Shown here one piece after another: positions 43,601 through 51,942 of a stretch of DNA of 64,000 nt. Source of the stretch: Bacteroidales bacterium M3 (lineage in GTDB: Bacteria; Bacteroidota; Bacteroidia; Bacteroidales; Muribaculaceae). The translations under genes and the position numbers were made by a program. The notes under the pieces were generated by a model, which saw only the letters and a list, made by a program, of their open reading frames with translations, did no database searches and was not told where the DNA came from. The stretch's first letter is position 1; each line of letters opens with the position of its first letter. The stretch covers positions 124,001 to 188,000 of the forward strand of contig LUJN01000010.1 of NCBI GenBank assembly GCA_001689445.1, read 5' to 3'.

Positions 43601-43682
43601 CCGCAATCTTGCGCATACCGTCCTGAGCAACGGCAATAACCGGCATGAGAGCCAGGAAGAGGTAAATCAGAATCTGTTTCAT
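40617..43682 (-). CDS. SusC/RagA family TonB-linked outer-membrane transporter
   Basis: 1021 residues: a signal peptide (to ~19), a carboxypeptidase-regulatory-like domain ~22-105 (IAGTVLDEEGEPLIGATVRVSD), a TonB-box region (DEVVVIGYGTAKKTGLT), a plug domain ~115-235 with the SusC signature (SVLKDAAASAVYGSRAANGVILVQTKRG), and the 22-strand barrel. It ends PLSRSYGISLNFGF with a terminal Phe. It pairs with the following SusD to import ligands using TonB energy. It is preceded by a zinc metalloprotease in the same orientation (56-base gap), so the operon order is protease, SusC, SusD, secreted protein. Confidence 0.96.
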   Translation of the reverse strand: MKQILIYLFLALMPVIAVAQDGMRKIAGTVLDEEGEPLIGATVRVSDRPSGTVTDADGRFTLMVPVGKAVKVNVSYVGYSTSTVEVTPKMSEVTAHLKVNAGQFDEVVVIGYGTAKKTGLTASIETVSGEALQRIPSMNVDQALGGQVAGLGVRVTTGDPSSAKEASISVRGNNGEPLLVIDGVPRLGTDTGDGEMRLSDLNPDDIESISVLKDAAASAVYGSRAANGVILVQTKRGRNDGRARVNYRGQFNFEQATYLPKFLGARQFAELYNRAVENSGSDIYTPYDLDEIERNPNLYGDENMLDYLDKWGHSQRHSLSVSGGIGSIRYFISGGYTNTKGLYSSVGRNRYNYSAKIDADIFKGLTLSFDVTGSISDYKNSSNTVIDDAYEYSPLQVLRFTDGNLASISGENPLVDVEGIGGYTKESSDMHTLNAVLRYKIPHVEGLEVYLKGTVDLNHHNTTKYTNPVALYLYDEATGTTSVDPNTVYPKAKISMLDRHQKVTNILVEGGVNYNHTFAKKHDVTGLIVLNYQDYHRKYLRGINDNLPGPYPEVIGNTSTGNLSGSELYSERASIVGRASYGFDNRYFAEFSFRVDGSTRFAPEHRWGFFPTVSASWVISNEPFFKSVPPSIMSFAKIRASAGILGDDGVASEYSYMQYYNFTFGEGYNFGGLWTPGLLPSISSFPNPDLTWGKSKDFNVGADVGFWDNRLSASVEWYQRTRTNMVNDAEAYLFPPSVGTGGVVPHVNMGKVRFRGVDLTLRHLNTIGDFKYDVSFNIGTAYDKVLDWGDESSLVPSQRMKGRSSSVYAVYEAAGLFQSYEEIAAWPVDQDGRKNATLAPGDIKYIDQDGNGTLGTEDIIYVNNSSNPKVSYGFGLGASWKGIYFDAQFQGAGGYNQMINELYTLENQSLQRFQDYHWDNTWTPDNPGAEYPRIKFASTGDNNRHNSTFWIRRCNYLRMRSLTVGYNFPARLLRKAHISTLNVAFQAGNLFTVSSLDGIDPESLRGYPLSRSYGISLNFGF

Positions 43683-43738
43683 AACAACTTTTTTCAGTGA
43701 AGGATTGATAACGTATTGGTCTTGTCAGTCTCGCCGGC

Positions 43739-46354
43739 CTAAGGGTTGAGCAGCCGGTCAAGCTGACGTATATGATAGTCATAGAAATTACGTGTCGATG
43801 CATCACGGGTGCTCGCACGACGGGAACGGTATAGCGACAGGATATCCTTCAGCCATGCGGTCATCATCGGCTGCAGCTCGATGGGCGACAACGGCAACTC
43901 CCCTATGGCAATGCGGAAAAACGCATGATCATCATCGTCCACCGCAGCATGACATGTCCGCTCAAACGAGCATGGGACTGAGGGGGTGTTTCCGGCAAGC
44001 ATCATCGACTCAAAGTCATCGATGGCAGTGAGAGACTTTTTCTTTGCTGAACCATCGCCCGCCTCAAGCCCCGACTGCCGCGACATCACCTCAAGGGCTG
44101 CCACCTGCAGATTACGCTCCGTGTCGTCAAGCGGCTTGCCGGCATAGGTCGCGGCAAAGATGCCGTGCATGGCATCATCCAAGTATTGGTCAAGCGGGTA
44201 ATTGGCCGACTTGTCACGTTCATATCCTTTCTTGATGCGGTACATGTTGACCGGCGCAAGCAGACATCCTACGACACTGCGCTCGACTTTCTCACGCCAT
44301 TCATCCGGCTCCTCAAACTTGGCCATCAGCCCCTCAGGCTCAAGCCAACCGCAAGTGCGCACTTGGTTGAGCAGCCAGTCCATTGCCCGTTTCTGGTCGA
44401 CCTTGGATAGGAAGTTGCGGGCGTGACCGTCATCATGCCCCTGGCGTATCTCCTTGAATCTCACGCCGCCGATATAGGGCATGACATGACCGATATGGCG
44501 TGCATACTGATTGACTACCGCCTTGTAGGTCTCATACATTCCCTCGTAGTTCTCGTCGGCCTCACCGGCCCAGTCCTCAAAGTTATCCATGATTATCTTG
44601 AGATTGGAAATAGCGAGGTCGCCGGCACCCATGTGGTCGTTGCTCAGGTCCTCGGTCTGGTCAGTGGGATCGACCATCCCAAGGAACTGCTGGGCGCCAA
44701 ACTCGTACATCGCATCGCCGTCCTTATCGCGTATCCACTTGTCGAGGGTCGGCTTCTCTGCCTCCGGCGTCTCAGCTCCGGAAATCAGGCGGTAGCCCCA
44801 GTTAATGGCATGGATGTCATATACACCTACAGGAGGGGGCGTTAGGCGTACGCCGCGCTCCATGTCGCCCGGCTGAGCCACAAAGTTGTTGCGGGCATAG
44901 TCCATGATAGAGGGGGTGGTACCGTATTTCTGCGTGAACGCGGGGTCGCGCAGGTTGTCGAGCGTGAAGGCATAAGACGCACCCATGTTATGCATCAGCC
45001 CGAAGCAATGCCCTATCTCGTGGGCGGCCACATAGGTAAGCGACTCATACATCACCGAGTCGGCAAATGTCTTTGTGCGTACACGCGGGTCTACGGCTGC
45101 AGTCTGGGCGAAACGCCAGTCATGGAGCAGCGACAGCACATTGTGATACCATATCACGTCCGCACCGAGTATTTCGCCCGTGCGGGGGTCGGCATATGAC
45201 GGCCCCATGGCATTGGCTGTAGGGGTGACGCAGTAGCGTACACAGCAATAGCGCACGTCATCGGGGTCAAATTCCGGGTCATCCTTGGGATAGTCGCGTG
45301 CCTCGACGGCATTTTTGAAGCCCGCGGCCTCAAAGGCCTCATTCCAATATTCTATACCCTCCTTTACCGCCCCGCGCCACTTCCCGGGAAATGCCGAGTC
45401 GACGTAGAACACTATTTTTTTCTTAGGTTCGACGAGCTTGCCTGCAAAGTATGCCTCACGGTCCTCATCACGCGGCTCAAGACGGAAGCGGTTGATGATA
45501 CTGTAATTCTTCATTCCGTCATGATCGGACGAATACAGCCGCTTGCTGTCACTAAAATATCCCACACGGTTATCCTGCAGACGGGGCTTCATCGGCTCAT
45601 CGGGCAACTTCAGCAACGAGCGCGACACCACCACCGTGTAGGGACGCCGGCGGTCATCGGTTGTATAGGCAAGCCGGCTTTCGACCTCAAGATTCAAAGG
45701 AAACGACTTGACTCCGGTTATCGAGGAGCCGTCGGCATAAAACGACCCGTCGATACCTCTGCGTCCACTCAGCGCATTGGCTATGGGATTATTCTCGCGG
45801 ATAGGCGATATAACCTTCTCGTCACCGGCAAAGAACTTTGTAACGTCCACAATAACATTACCGTTGGCGCGGCATTCCTTTATTGCAAAGCCTTTAAGCA
45901 CAGGATCGAGGAAATTACGTTCAAACGAAGCCTTTATGGGGTCTCCTTCGGGCACCACGTCGCGATATTGCAGCATGTGCATGTAGACATTGTTTCCATC
46001 CTTTGAAAATCTCACCAATATAGGTGTCATATTCATCTCCCCGGCAACAAAATCACCTGTATTGGAAAGACTCTTCACGCGGCTCACGAGCATATAGGTA
46101 TGGGAAAACACACTGTCGGGCAACTCAAGCAACAGTTTGCCCTTCTTGTCAAGATATGCAGTGAAAAGCCCCCTGTATGCCGAGGAATTTGCTATAGCCT
46201 TTTCCATCGCCACGCTGTCCTTTGACGTCTCGGATTGCTCCACGACAGGTTTCGGGGATTTTTTCTTAAACAATCCGGCTTCCATTGCCTGCGGACAGGT
46301 CAGCAGTACGCCCGCAGCCAACATGCACTTCGAGATTTGCAGCAGTTTCTTCAT
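43739..46354 (-). CDS. Zinc metalloprotease with DUF5118/DUF5117/DUF4953 architecture
   Basis: 871 residues with a signal peptide (to ~24). An N-terminal DUF5118-like segment spans ~45-100 and a DUF5117-like region ~100-290. A catalytic domain contains HEIGHCFGLMHN with the first His at about residue 445, the extended zinc motif HExxHxxGxxH of metzincin-type proteases. The C-terminal third (to ~860) has the DUF4953 pattern. Homologues in Bacteroidetes are secreted or periplasmic proteases that often neighbour SusCD pairs. As first gene of this operon it probably prepares peptides for the SusCD transporter. Confidence 0.88.
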   Translation of the reverse strand: MKKLLQISKCMLAAGVLLTCPQAMEAGLFKKKSPKPVVEQSETSKDSVAMEKAIANSSAYRGLFTAYLDKKGKLLLELPDSVFSHTYMLVSRVKSLSNTGDFVAGEMNMTPILVRFSKDGNNVYMHMLQYRDVVPEGDPIKASFERNFLDPVLKGFAIKECRANGNVIVDVTKFFAGDEKVISPIRENNPIANALSGRRGIDGSFYADGSSITGVKSFPLNLEVESRLAYTTDDRRRPYTVVVSRSLLKLPDEPMKPRLQDNRVGYFSDSKRLYSSDHDGMKNYSIINRFRLEPRDEDREAYFAGKLVEPKKKIVFYVDSAFPGKWRGAVKEGIEYWNEAFEAAGFKNAVEARDYPKDDPEFDPDDVRYCCVRYCVTPTANAMGPSYADPRTGEILGADVIWYHNVLSLLHDWRFAQTAAVDPRVRTKTFADSVMYESLTYVAAHEIGHCFGLMHNMGASYAFTLDNLRDPAFTQKYGTTPSIMDYARNNFVAQPGDMERGVRLTPPPVGVYDIHAINWGYRLISGAETPEAEKPTLDKWIRDKDGDAMYEFGAQQFLGMVDPTDQTEDLSNDHMGAGDLAISNLKIIMDNFEDWAGEADENYEGMYETYKAVVNQYARHIGHVMPYIGGVRFKEIRQGHDDGHARNFLSKVDQKRAMDWLLNQVRTCGWLEPEGLMAKFEEPDEWREKVERSVVGCLLAPVNMYRIKKGYERDKSANYPLDQYLDDAMHGIFAATYAGKPLDDTERNLQVAALEVMSRQSGLEAGDGSAKKKSLTAIDDFESMMLAGNTPSVPCSFERTCHAAVDDDDHAFFRIAIGELPLSPIELQPMMTAWLKDILSLYRSRRASTRDASTRNFYDYHIRQLDRLLNP

Positions 46355-46405
46355 GATTAATTACTTAAAAGCAGAGATAGACAATCAATTACTATATTCC
46401 TAAAA

Positions 46406-46420
46406 GCCCGGATTACGGGC
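46406..46420 (-). promoter_or_regulatory. GC-rich hairpin in the leader of the metalloprotease operon
   Basis: GCCCG-TAATC-CGGGC on the minus strand followed by TTTT, in the 120-base leader between the promoter box at 46484-46491 and the ATG at 46354. The short T-run makes it a weak terminator or attenuator at most. Confidence 0.35.
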
Positions 46421-46483
46421 CGACTTACCGTGACACGCAATCCCATAAGCATAAATATGCACCGTCACGAAAGCCAAACAATG

Positions 46484-46491
46484 CAAAGATA
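46484..46491 (-). promoter_or_regulatory. -7 promoter box of the metalloprotease-SusCD operon
   Basis: TATCTTTG on the minus strand, about 130 bases upstream of the ATG at 46354, in AT-rich DNA that also serves the divergent M16 gene. No convincing -33 box. This intergenic stretch (46355-46649) contains no gene. Confidence 0.45.
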
Positions 46492-46632
46492 ACAAAAACT
46501 TTCAATAATTAGCATAATTCAACTAAAAATAAAGCGCAAAATCAGCATGCATATATATGCAATTATACATCCAAAATGGCATATCCCACGATTATGCATT
46601 TTAATGAATTATGTATTATGCTTTATTTGAGC

Positions 46633-46640
46633 TAACTTTG
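46633..46640 (+). promoter_or_regulatory. -7 promoter box of the M16 peptidase gene
   Basis: TAACTTTG ends nine bases before the ATG at 46650. Transcription would begin at or within a few bases of the start codon, giving a leaderless or very short leader. Confidence 0.5.
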
Positions 46641-46649
46641 CCGGCAATT

Positions 46650-47873
46650 ATGGGAGAACTGTTCACATATCACAGATTGCCAAACGGGTTGATGATGGTG
46701 CATCGACGCTGCGAGGGACCGGTAGAATATTGCGGCCTTACAGTAAACGCCGGTTCGCGCGACGAGACGCCCGACCGCCACGGGCTGGCCCACTTTGTGG
46801 AGCACACCATCTTCAAGGGCACCGACCGCCGCCGCTCATGGCACATAATCAACCGCATGGAGGCTGTCGGCGGCGAGCTTAACGCATTCACCACCAAGGA
46901 GGAGACAACCCTCTACTCGGTATTCCCGGCGGGTAATCTCGCCCGTGCCGTGGAGTTGCAGGCCGACCTCGTGACACGCTCCCGATTTCCTCGCCCCGAG
47001 ATTGACCGCGAGCGCGAGGTTGTCGCCGACGAGATAAACTCATATCTCGACTCACCGTCGGAAGCCATCTTTGACGACTACGACGACTTGATATACGCCG
47101 GCTCGGAACTTGGGCACAACATCCTCGGCACCGCGACGTCGATTGAGACGTTCACCCCCGAGATATGCCATGATTATCTCTCGCGGTACTATGTGCCCTC
47201 CAATATGGTGTTCTTCTATATGGGCCGCGCCCTCCCCGACAGGGTGTTCCGCACAGCCGAGCGGTATCTCTCCCCGCTCGACCATCCCGCACCCGAGCGG
47301 CGCCGCATAGTCCCTCCGACCCTCCCCGTCTTTGACATCACACGCCCCATCGACTCCCATCAGGCCCACACCGTCATCGGGGCACGCATCCCCGGCATAT
47401 ATTCCGACCGGCGGTATGCCGTAGCGCTGCTATCAAACATTCTTGGAGGCCCCGGCATGAACTCCCTGCTCAACATCGCCTTGCGCGAGCGGCGCGGAAT
47501 GGTGTATGCAGTGGACTCGTCGACCGCACTCTATACCGACTGCGGCACGTTTACCATCTACTTTGGCTGCGATCCCGAGGACACGTCACGCTGTCGGCGT
47601 ATCGTCAACGGCCAGTTGCGGCGGCTGACTGACGCACAATTGTCACAGCGCGCCCTCGACGCAGCCAAAAAGCAATATATCGGCCAACTGACGGTCGCCT
47701 CCGACAACCGCGAGCAGCTTGCACTCTCCACCGCCCGGGCCACGCTCTATCATGGTCGTGCCCTCGCGCCCGGGGAGGTGGCCGAGCGCATAAATGCAGT
47801 CTCGCCGGAGGAACTACAGGAGGCCGCGGCACTCATTGCCCCGGAGCGTTGTTCCATTCTCACTTTGAGGTGA
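46650..47873 (+). CDS. M16 family metallopeptidase (pitrilysin-like)
   Basis: About 407 residues from the ATG at 46650 (MGELFTYHRLPNGLMMVHRR). The frame is open from 46611 but that part lies upstream of and across the promoter box. The inverted zinc motif H48-F-V-E51-H52 (HFVEHTIFKG) is intact, and a distal Glu follows in the REREVVADEIN helix. The single-chain, ~400-residue size matches the beta-type processing-peptidase-like M16B group. There is no signal peptide, so it acts in the cytoplasm or membrane-associated, degrading small peptides. A short gap (77 bases) leads to dusB. Confidence 0.93.
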   Translation: MGELFTYHRLPNGLMMVHRRCEGPVEYCGLTVNAGSRDETPDRHGLAHFVEHTIFKGTDRRRSWHIINRMEAVGGELNAFTTKEETTLYSVFPAGNLARAVELQADLVTRSRFPRPEIDREREVVADEINSYLDSPSEAIFDDYDDLIYAGSELGHNILGTATSIETFTPEICHDYLSRYYVPSNMVFFYMGRALPDRVFRTAERYLSPLDHPAPERRRIVPPTLPVFDITRPIDSHQAHTVIGARIPGIYSDRRYAVALLSNILGGPGMNSLLNIALRERRGMVYAVDSSTALYTDCGTFTIYFGCDPEDTSRCRRIVNGQLRRLTDAQLSQRALDAAKKQYIGQLTVASDNREQLALSTARATLYHGRALAPGEVAERINAVSPEELQEAAALIAPERCSILTLR

Positions 47874-47950
47874 GAAACTGTCCTATTTGTCGCCCGAGAG
47901 ACAAGTTTTAGATAAAAATTAGTAACTTCGCACACAATTCAGGCAAACTT

Positions 47951-48949
47951 ATGAGAATAGGAAACATCGACCTCGGAGACCGCCCGGTGATGCTCGCCCC
48001 CATGGAGGACGTCACCGACCACTCGTTTCGCCTCATCTGCAAGGAGCAGGGAGCCGACATGGTGTACACCGAGTTTGTTTCGGCCGATGCCCTCATACGC
48101 AATATCGCAGCCACCACCCGCAAGCTCCACATCAACCCTGCTGAACGCCCCACGGCCATACAGATTTATGGCCGCGAGGTCGAGCCGATGGTCGAGGCGG
48201 CTCGCATCGTCGAGGCGGCTGCCCCCGACCTGCTCGACATCAACTTCGGATGTCCTGTGAAAAAGGTTGCCGGCAAGGGCGCGGGGGCAGGTATGCTGCG
48301 CGATATACCGAAGATGCTCGAGATAACCCGTGCCGTGGTCAAGGCGGTGAACATTCCCGTGACCGTCAAGACGCGCCTCGGATGGGACGCCGAATCAAAG
48401 ATTATAGTCGAGCTTGCCGAGCAACTGCAGGACTGCGGCATACAGGCGCTGACCGTCCACGGGCGCACACGCGCCCAAATGTACAACGGCGAGGCCGACT
48501 GGGAGATGATAGCCCGCGTGAAGGAAAACCCGCGCCTCACCATCCCCCTCATCGGCAATGGTGACATAACGACACCGCAACGGGCTGCCGAGGCGTTTTC
48601 CCGCTACGGGGTCGACGGCGTGATGGTGGGACGTGCATCCATAGGCGCGCCGTGGATATTCCACGACATAAAGTCCTACATGCGCGACGGCGAGGGCTAC
48701 ACCCCGCTGTCGACAGCCGAGATGTTCGGGCTGCTGCGCCGTCAGATTGCCGAGAGCATATCCAACATAGACGAGAAGCGCGGCATCCTCCACATACGGC
48801 GACATCTCGCGGCATCACCCCTGTTCAAGGGCATTCCCCACTTCCGAGAGACCCGCATAGCGATGCTACGCGCCGACACCCACGCGGAGCTTGACGCCAT
48901 ACTGTCGCGCGTGGAGCACGAGATACTCCCCGCCATCGACCGGCAATAA
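47951..48949 (+). CDS. dusB: tRNA-dihydrouridine synthase
   Basis: A 332-residue flavoenzyme that reduces uridine to dihydrouridine in tRNA. The FMN-binding TIM barrel opens with VMLAPMEDVTDHSFRLIC. The catalytic acid Cys101 sits in NFGCPVKKVAGKGAGAGML, and the conserved LTVHGRTRAQMYNGEADWEMI and VMVGRASIGAPWIF motifs follow. This layout fits the DusB group. It is followed by a DUF2807 gene 43 bases later. Located in the cytoplasm. Confidence 0.93.
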   Translation: MRIGNIDLGDRPVMLAPMEDVTDHSFRLICKEQGADMVYTEFVSADALIRNIAATTRKLHINPAERPTAIQIYGREVEPMVEAARIVEAAAPDLLDINFGCPVKKVAGKGAGAGMLRDIPKMLEITRAVVKAVNIPVTVKTRLGWDAESKIIVELAEQLQDCGIQALTVHGRTRAQMYNGEADWEMIARVKENPRLTIPLIGNGDITTPQRAAEAFSRYGVDGVMVGRASIGAPWIFHDIKSYMRDGEGYTPLSTAEMFGLLRRQIAESISNIDEKRGILHIRRHLAASPLFKGIPHFRETRIAMLRADTHAELDAILSRVEHEILPAIDRQ

Positions 48950-48992
48950 TGCAGATTCACACGACCAATCATAATCAACCATAATCCGCTCT

Positions 48993-49697
48993 ATGAAACA
49001 TATCATTTTCACTTCATTACTTGCACTTGCAGCCGCCCTGACATCATCGGCTGCCGAGCCGACACGCTATGAGCTGAACATCGGAGACTTCACCGAGCTG
49101 AAAGTCCTTGAGGGGCTCAACGTCGACTACTATTGCAACACCGACTCGGCAGGAAAGGCCGTCTTCACCACCACCCCCGACCTCGCGTCGATATTGATGT
49201 TCTCCAACTCCAAGGGGAAACTTGAAATGCAGATTTCGACCGACGGCATCGACTATGACGATCTGCCGACAATAAAGGTATATTCCAACTTCCTCACATA
49301 TGTGGAAAACAGCGGCGACTCCACCGTGCGCGTGATTACTGTCGCAGGCACCCCGCAGTTCAAGGCCAAGCTGATAGGCAACGGGCGACTCGCCGTCCGT
49401 GACATCCACGCCACCTCGGTCGGGGCTTCCCTTTCGACCGGCAACGGCACACTCGTCATATCGGGCAAGTGCGACCGCGCAAAGCTCGGCATGACCGGTT
49501 CGGGCACGGTGCAGGCCGACGACCTCAAGGCAGGCCGTGTCAAGTGCACGCTGCTCGGCACCGGGTCGGTGGGATGCTGGCCGACCGACAACCTCACGAT
49601 AGTGGGGGCGACCTCGGGAAAGGTATATTACCGTGGTGACCCGGCTGTCATAAAGAACACCTCCATAGGCATCAAGGCCGTCAAAATCGACCAGTAA
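48993..49697 (+). CDS. DUF2807 (head-domain adhesin-like) secreted protein
   Basis: 234 residues with a signal peptide (MKHIIFTSLLALAAALTSSAAEP). From ~30 on it shows the DUF2807/GIN pattern: short beta-helix-like repeats such as FTELKVLEGLNVDYYC, then LIGNGRLAVRDIHATSVGASLSTGNGTLVISGKC, LGMTGSGTVQADDLKAGRVKCTLLGTGSV. The repeat register of hydrophobic and Gly/Ser turns fits a right-handed beta-helix. The function is unknown; such proteins are secreted or surface-bound. It has a 12-base gap to the flippase gene. Confidence 0.8.
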   Translation: MKHIIFTSLLALAAALTSSAAEPTRYELNIGDFTELKVLEGLNVDYYCNTDSAGKAVFTTTPDLASILMFSNSKGKLEMQISTDGIDYDDLPTIKVYSNFLTYVENSGDSTVRVITVAGTPQFKAKLIGNGRLAVRDIHATSVGASLSTGNGTLVISGKCDRAKLGMTGSGTVQADDLKAGRVKCTLLGTGSVGCWPTDNLTIVGATSGKVYYRGDPAVIKNTSIGIKAVKIDQ

Positions 49698-49709
49698 CCC
49701 ACCGACTCC

Positions 49710-51194
49710 ATGGCGAGCACCGACATGAAACTTCGCACTGCGCGTACCATCAAATGGAACCTCATCGACAAGGTTTCATCTCAGGTGCTTTATGCCGTGA
49801 CAGGCATAGTGCTCGCCAACGTGCTGTCACAGGAAGACTTCGGTCTTGTCGGGGCGGTCCTGGTATTTCAGGCATTCGCGTCGCTCTTTGTCGACAGCGG
49901 GTTCTCCTACGCGCTGATACAGCGCAAGCGTCCCACGAGACTCGACTACAGTTCGGTGCTGTGGTTCAACATCGCCGTCGCGGTCATCATATATCTCATC
50001 CTGTTTGCCGGGGCGCCATTGATTGCCCGATGGTTTCAAGGCGACGAGCGTCTCATCCCCCTCTCCCGCGTCATGTTCCTGTCGTTCATCATCAATGCCT
50101 CGGCCATCGTGCAGACCAATCGCCTGATGAAGCGCATGAACGTCAAGATGATTGCCGTCTCCAACACCGTAGGGCTCGTGGCAAGCGCGGCTGTAGGCAT
50201 ACTGCTCGCCCTGCGCGGCTATGGGGCATGGGCGATAGTGTGGCAGACGCTGACGCTCAACACCGTCAAGAGCGCGATACTCTGGTGCACATCGCGATGG
50301 TATCCGCTGCTGCGGTTCTCATGGCGCTCCCTGCGGTCATTTTTCAACGTCGGCGCCGGGGTTGCCGTGTCATCGTTCCTCAACACCGTATTTCTCAACA
50401 TATACTCATTCATCATCGGCAATCAGGTCGGCCTACGCGCCCTCGGCTACTACACCCAGGCCGACAAGTGGAGCAAGATGGGCATCATGTCCCTGTCGCA
50501 GATTCTGACCTCGTCGTTCCTGCCCGTGCTGTCACAGTTTCAGGACGATCGCGAGCGGTTTGGCCGCGCCATCATGAAGATGAACCGCTTCACCGCCTAC
50601 GTAATGTTCCCGGCCGTCGGGATGCTTATGGCTATGGCTACGCCGTTGTTCCATCTGCTGTTCGGGGTCAAGTGGGATCCCTCGATTGTACTTTTCCAGA
50701 TATTGCTGCTGCGCGGCATCTTCACCGTCCTGTCGTCACTCTACAACAATTATATCCTCGCCTTGGGTCGCTCCAAGACCCTCGTGTGGCTCGAAGTGCT
50801 CAAGGACGGCGCGGCACTCGTGGCCATCGTCGCCACGATGCCATTCATCACCATCGCCCCGCCATATAACCTCACTTATGGGATAAAGATACTGCTGTGG
50901 GGACAGCTCGCCGCATCGGCGCTCACCTGCACCGTCGCCCTGATTGTCACCTCCCGCCTCACGGGGCACGGCATCATGCGCTTCATCCGCGACAGCCTCC
51001 CTTACGCCGCCTCCACAGTGCTCATCGTCATACCCATGCTCGCCCTCTCAAACTATATAACCTCCCCCCTCCCGCTACTCCTCTCCCAAGGCATCGTCGG
51101 TGCCGGCCTGTACCTCCTCATCAACCGCGCCCTCGACTCCCGCATCCAGAGCGACGCCCTCGGCTACCTACTCCACCGCTTCCACCGCCATTAG
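49710..51194 (+). CDS. Polysaccharide flippase-like membrane protein (MOP superfamily)
   Basis: 494 residues with about 12-14 transmembrane segments. It starts TIKWNLIDKVSSQVLYAVTGIVLANVLS and has the hallmark EDFGLVGAVLVFQAFASLFVDSGFSYALIQRK of the polysaccharide biosynthesis (Wzx-like) family. Such proteins flip lipid-linked oligosaccharides across the inner membrane. There are no glycosyltransferase neighbours here, so the substrate cannot be inferred. An alternative start at 49725 (MKLRTAR) is possible. An AT-rich 9-bp tandem repeat follows the gene. Confidence 0.9.
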   Translation: MASTDMKLRTARTIKWNLIDKVSSQVLYAVTGIVLANVLSQEDFGLVGAVLVFQAFASLFVDSGFSYALIQRKRPTRLDYSSVLWFNIAVAVIIYLILFAGAPLIARWFQGDERLIPLSRVMFLSFIINASAIVQTNRLMKRMNVKMIAVSNTVGLVASAAVGILLALRGYGAWAIVWQTLTLNTVKSAILWCTSRWYPLLRFSWRSLRSFFNVGAGVAVSSFLNTVFLNIYSFIIGNQVGLRALGYYTQADKWSKMGIMSLSQILTSSFLPVLSQFQDDRERFGRAIMKMNRFTAYVMFPAVGMLMAMATPLFHLLFGVKWDPSIVLFQILLLRGIFTVLSSLYNNYILALGRSKTLVWLEVLKDGAALVAIVATMPFITIAPPYNLTYGIKILLWGQLAASALTCTVALIVTSRLTGHGIMRFIRDSLPYAASTVLIVIPMLALSNYITSPLPLLLSQGIVGAGLYLLINRALDSRIQSDALGYLLHRFHRH

Positions 51195-51217
51195 CCCCAT
51201 CTCAACCCTATTCGGCC

Positions 51218-51249
51218 TATTAGACTTATTAGACTTATTAGACTTATTA
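51218..51249. repeat. 9-bp tandem repeat (TATTAGACT, ~3.6 copies)
   Basis: Units at 51218, 51227 and 51236, then a partial copy, ending 15 bases before the ATG of the lipoprotein at 51265. The unit length is a multiple of three. A spurious ORF reads it as LDLLDLLDLL. Its upstream placement could make expression of the lipoprotein vary with copy number. Confidence 0.75.
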
Positions 51250-51264
51250 ATTATCTCCAATAAA

Positions 51265-51759
51265 ATGAAATCACCCATCACTCTTGCTGCCATTGCGGCA
51301 CTCGCCCTTACCGCCTGCGGCACAAAAAACGCCTCATCACCCCAACAGGCCGACACCGATGCCGACACCGGAGCCACCACTCTCTATGCCTCCATGCTCG
51401 GGCAATGGAGCATAGAGAATGTCGTCATCAATGACACGCTCTATGCCCGTCCTGCAGAAATATCCCCCGGCGACATACAATATATCAACTTTAACAACGA
51501 CAGCACATTCTCCATCAACACCAACTGCAATATGATGGCAGGCCAGTACGTCATACATGGCGACTCAATCAGGATGGAAAATATAAGTATTACCGAAATG
51601 GCCTGCGACAACATGCTCGTCGAGGAGTTGCTCTGCAAAGTGCTCCCGTCGGTCAACATCATAGATATGGAAAACGATTCGATCACACGCCTCAATACTC
51701 CCGACTCGGGATATATTGTACTACGCAGGTCGCCCGTTGAGGTAAAGAGCGCTGATTGA
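51265..51759 (+). CDS. META-domain lipoprotein
   Basis: 164 residues from the ATG at 51265 (MKSPITLAAIAALALTACGTK). The longer ORF from 51100 is a frame running through the repeat. The lipobox LTA-C gives the anchor Cys18. The META/HslJ-like pattern follows: LGQWSIENVVINDTLY, NFNNDSTFSINTNCNMMAGQYV, and ITEMACDNMLVEELLCKVL. Such proteins are outer-membrane lipoproteins linked to stress and heat tolerance or to lipoprotein chaperoning, and the precise role is unknown. Confidence 0.8.
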   Translation: MKSPITLAAIAALALTACGTKNASSPQQADTDADTGATTLYASMLGQWSIENVVINDTLYARPAEISPGDIQYINFNNDSTFSINTNCNMMAGQYVIHGDSIRMENISITEMACDNMLVEELLCKVLPSVNIIDMENDSITRLNTPDSGYIVLRRSPVEVKSAD

Positions 51760-51835
51760 TCGTACTCAAACACAGCACAGGATAATTTACAAAACAAAAA
51801 ACACCGACTATGTGAAATTTTTTTTCATTTCACGC

Positions 51836-51865
51836 TTTGTATTATCAATTTATTATATACTTTTG
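51836..51865 (+). promoter_or_regulatory. Promoter of the leucine-rich-repeat gene
   Basis: TTTG at 51836-51839, 18 bases, TACTTTTG at 51858-51865, about 120 bases upstream of the ATG at 51988. The preceding GTGAAAT/ATTTCAC hairpin (51812-51833) with its T-run may end the lipoprotein transcript. Confidence 0.6.
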
Positions 51866-51912
51866 CACAGATTTATGTCGTACCGCTCGTCGCGAGACGG
51901 GAGTCCGGCAGG

Positions 51913-51942
51913 CTGGCAGCCTTCCCCCGGCTGCCAGTTTTT
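51913..51942 (+). terminator. Terminator-like hairpin in the leader of the LRR gene
   Basis: A 9-bp stem CTGGCAGCC/GGCTGCCAG with a seven-base loop followed by TTTTTC. It lies ~50 bases after the predicted start of transcription and ~45 bases before the ATG, so it could attenuate the gene or release a ~72-nt RNA. Upstream of it is a CGTC-GCGA-GACG hairpin at 51888-51899. Confidence 0.55.

Noticed and set aside
45638..45645. GTAGGGAC motif as a further REP element.
   Set aside because: It lies inside the metalloprotease coding sequence and has no flanking hairpin or inverted copy.
51218..51249. A CRISPR-like array.
   Set aside because: The unit is only nine bases with no spacers.
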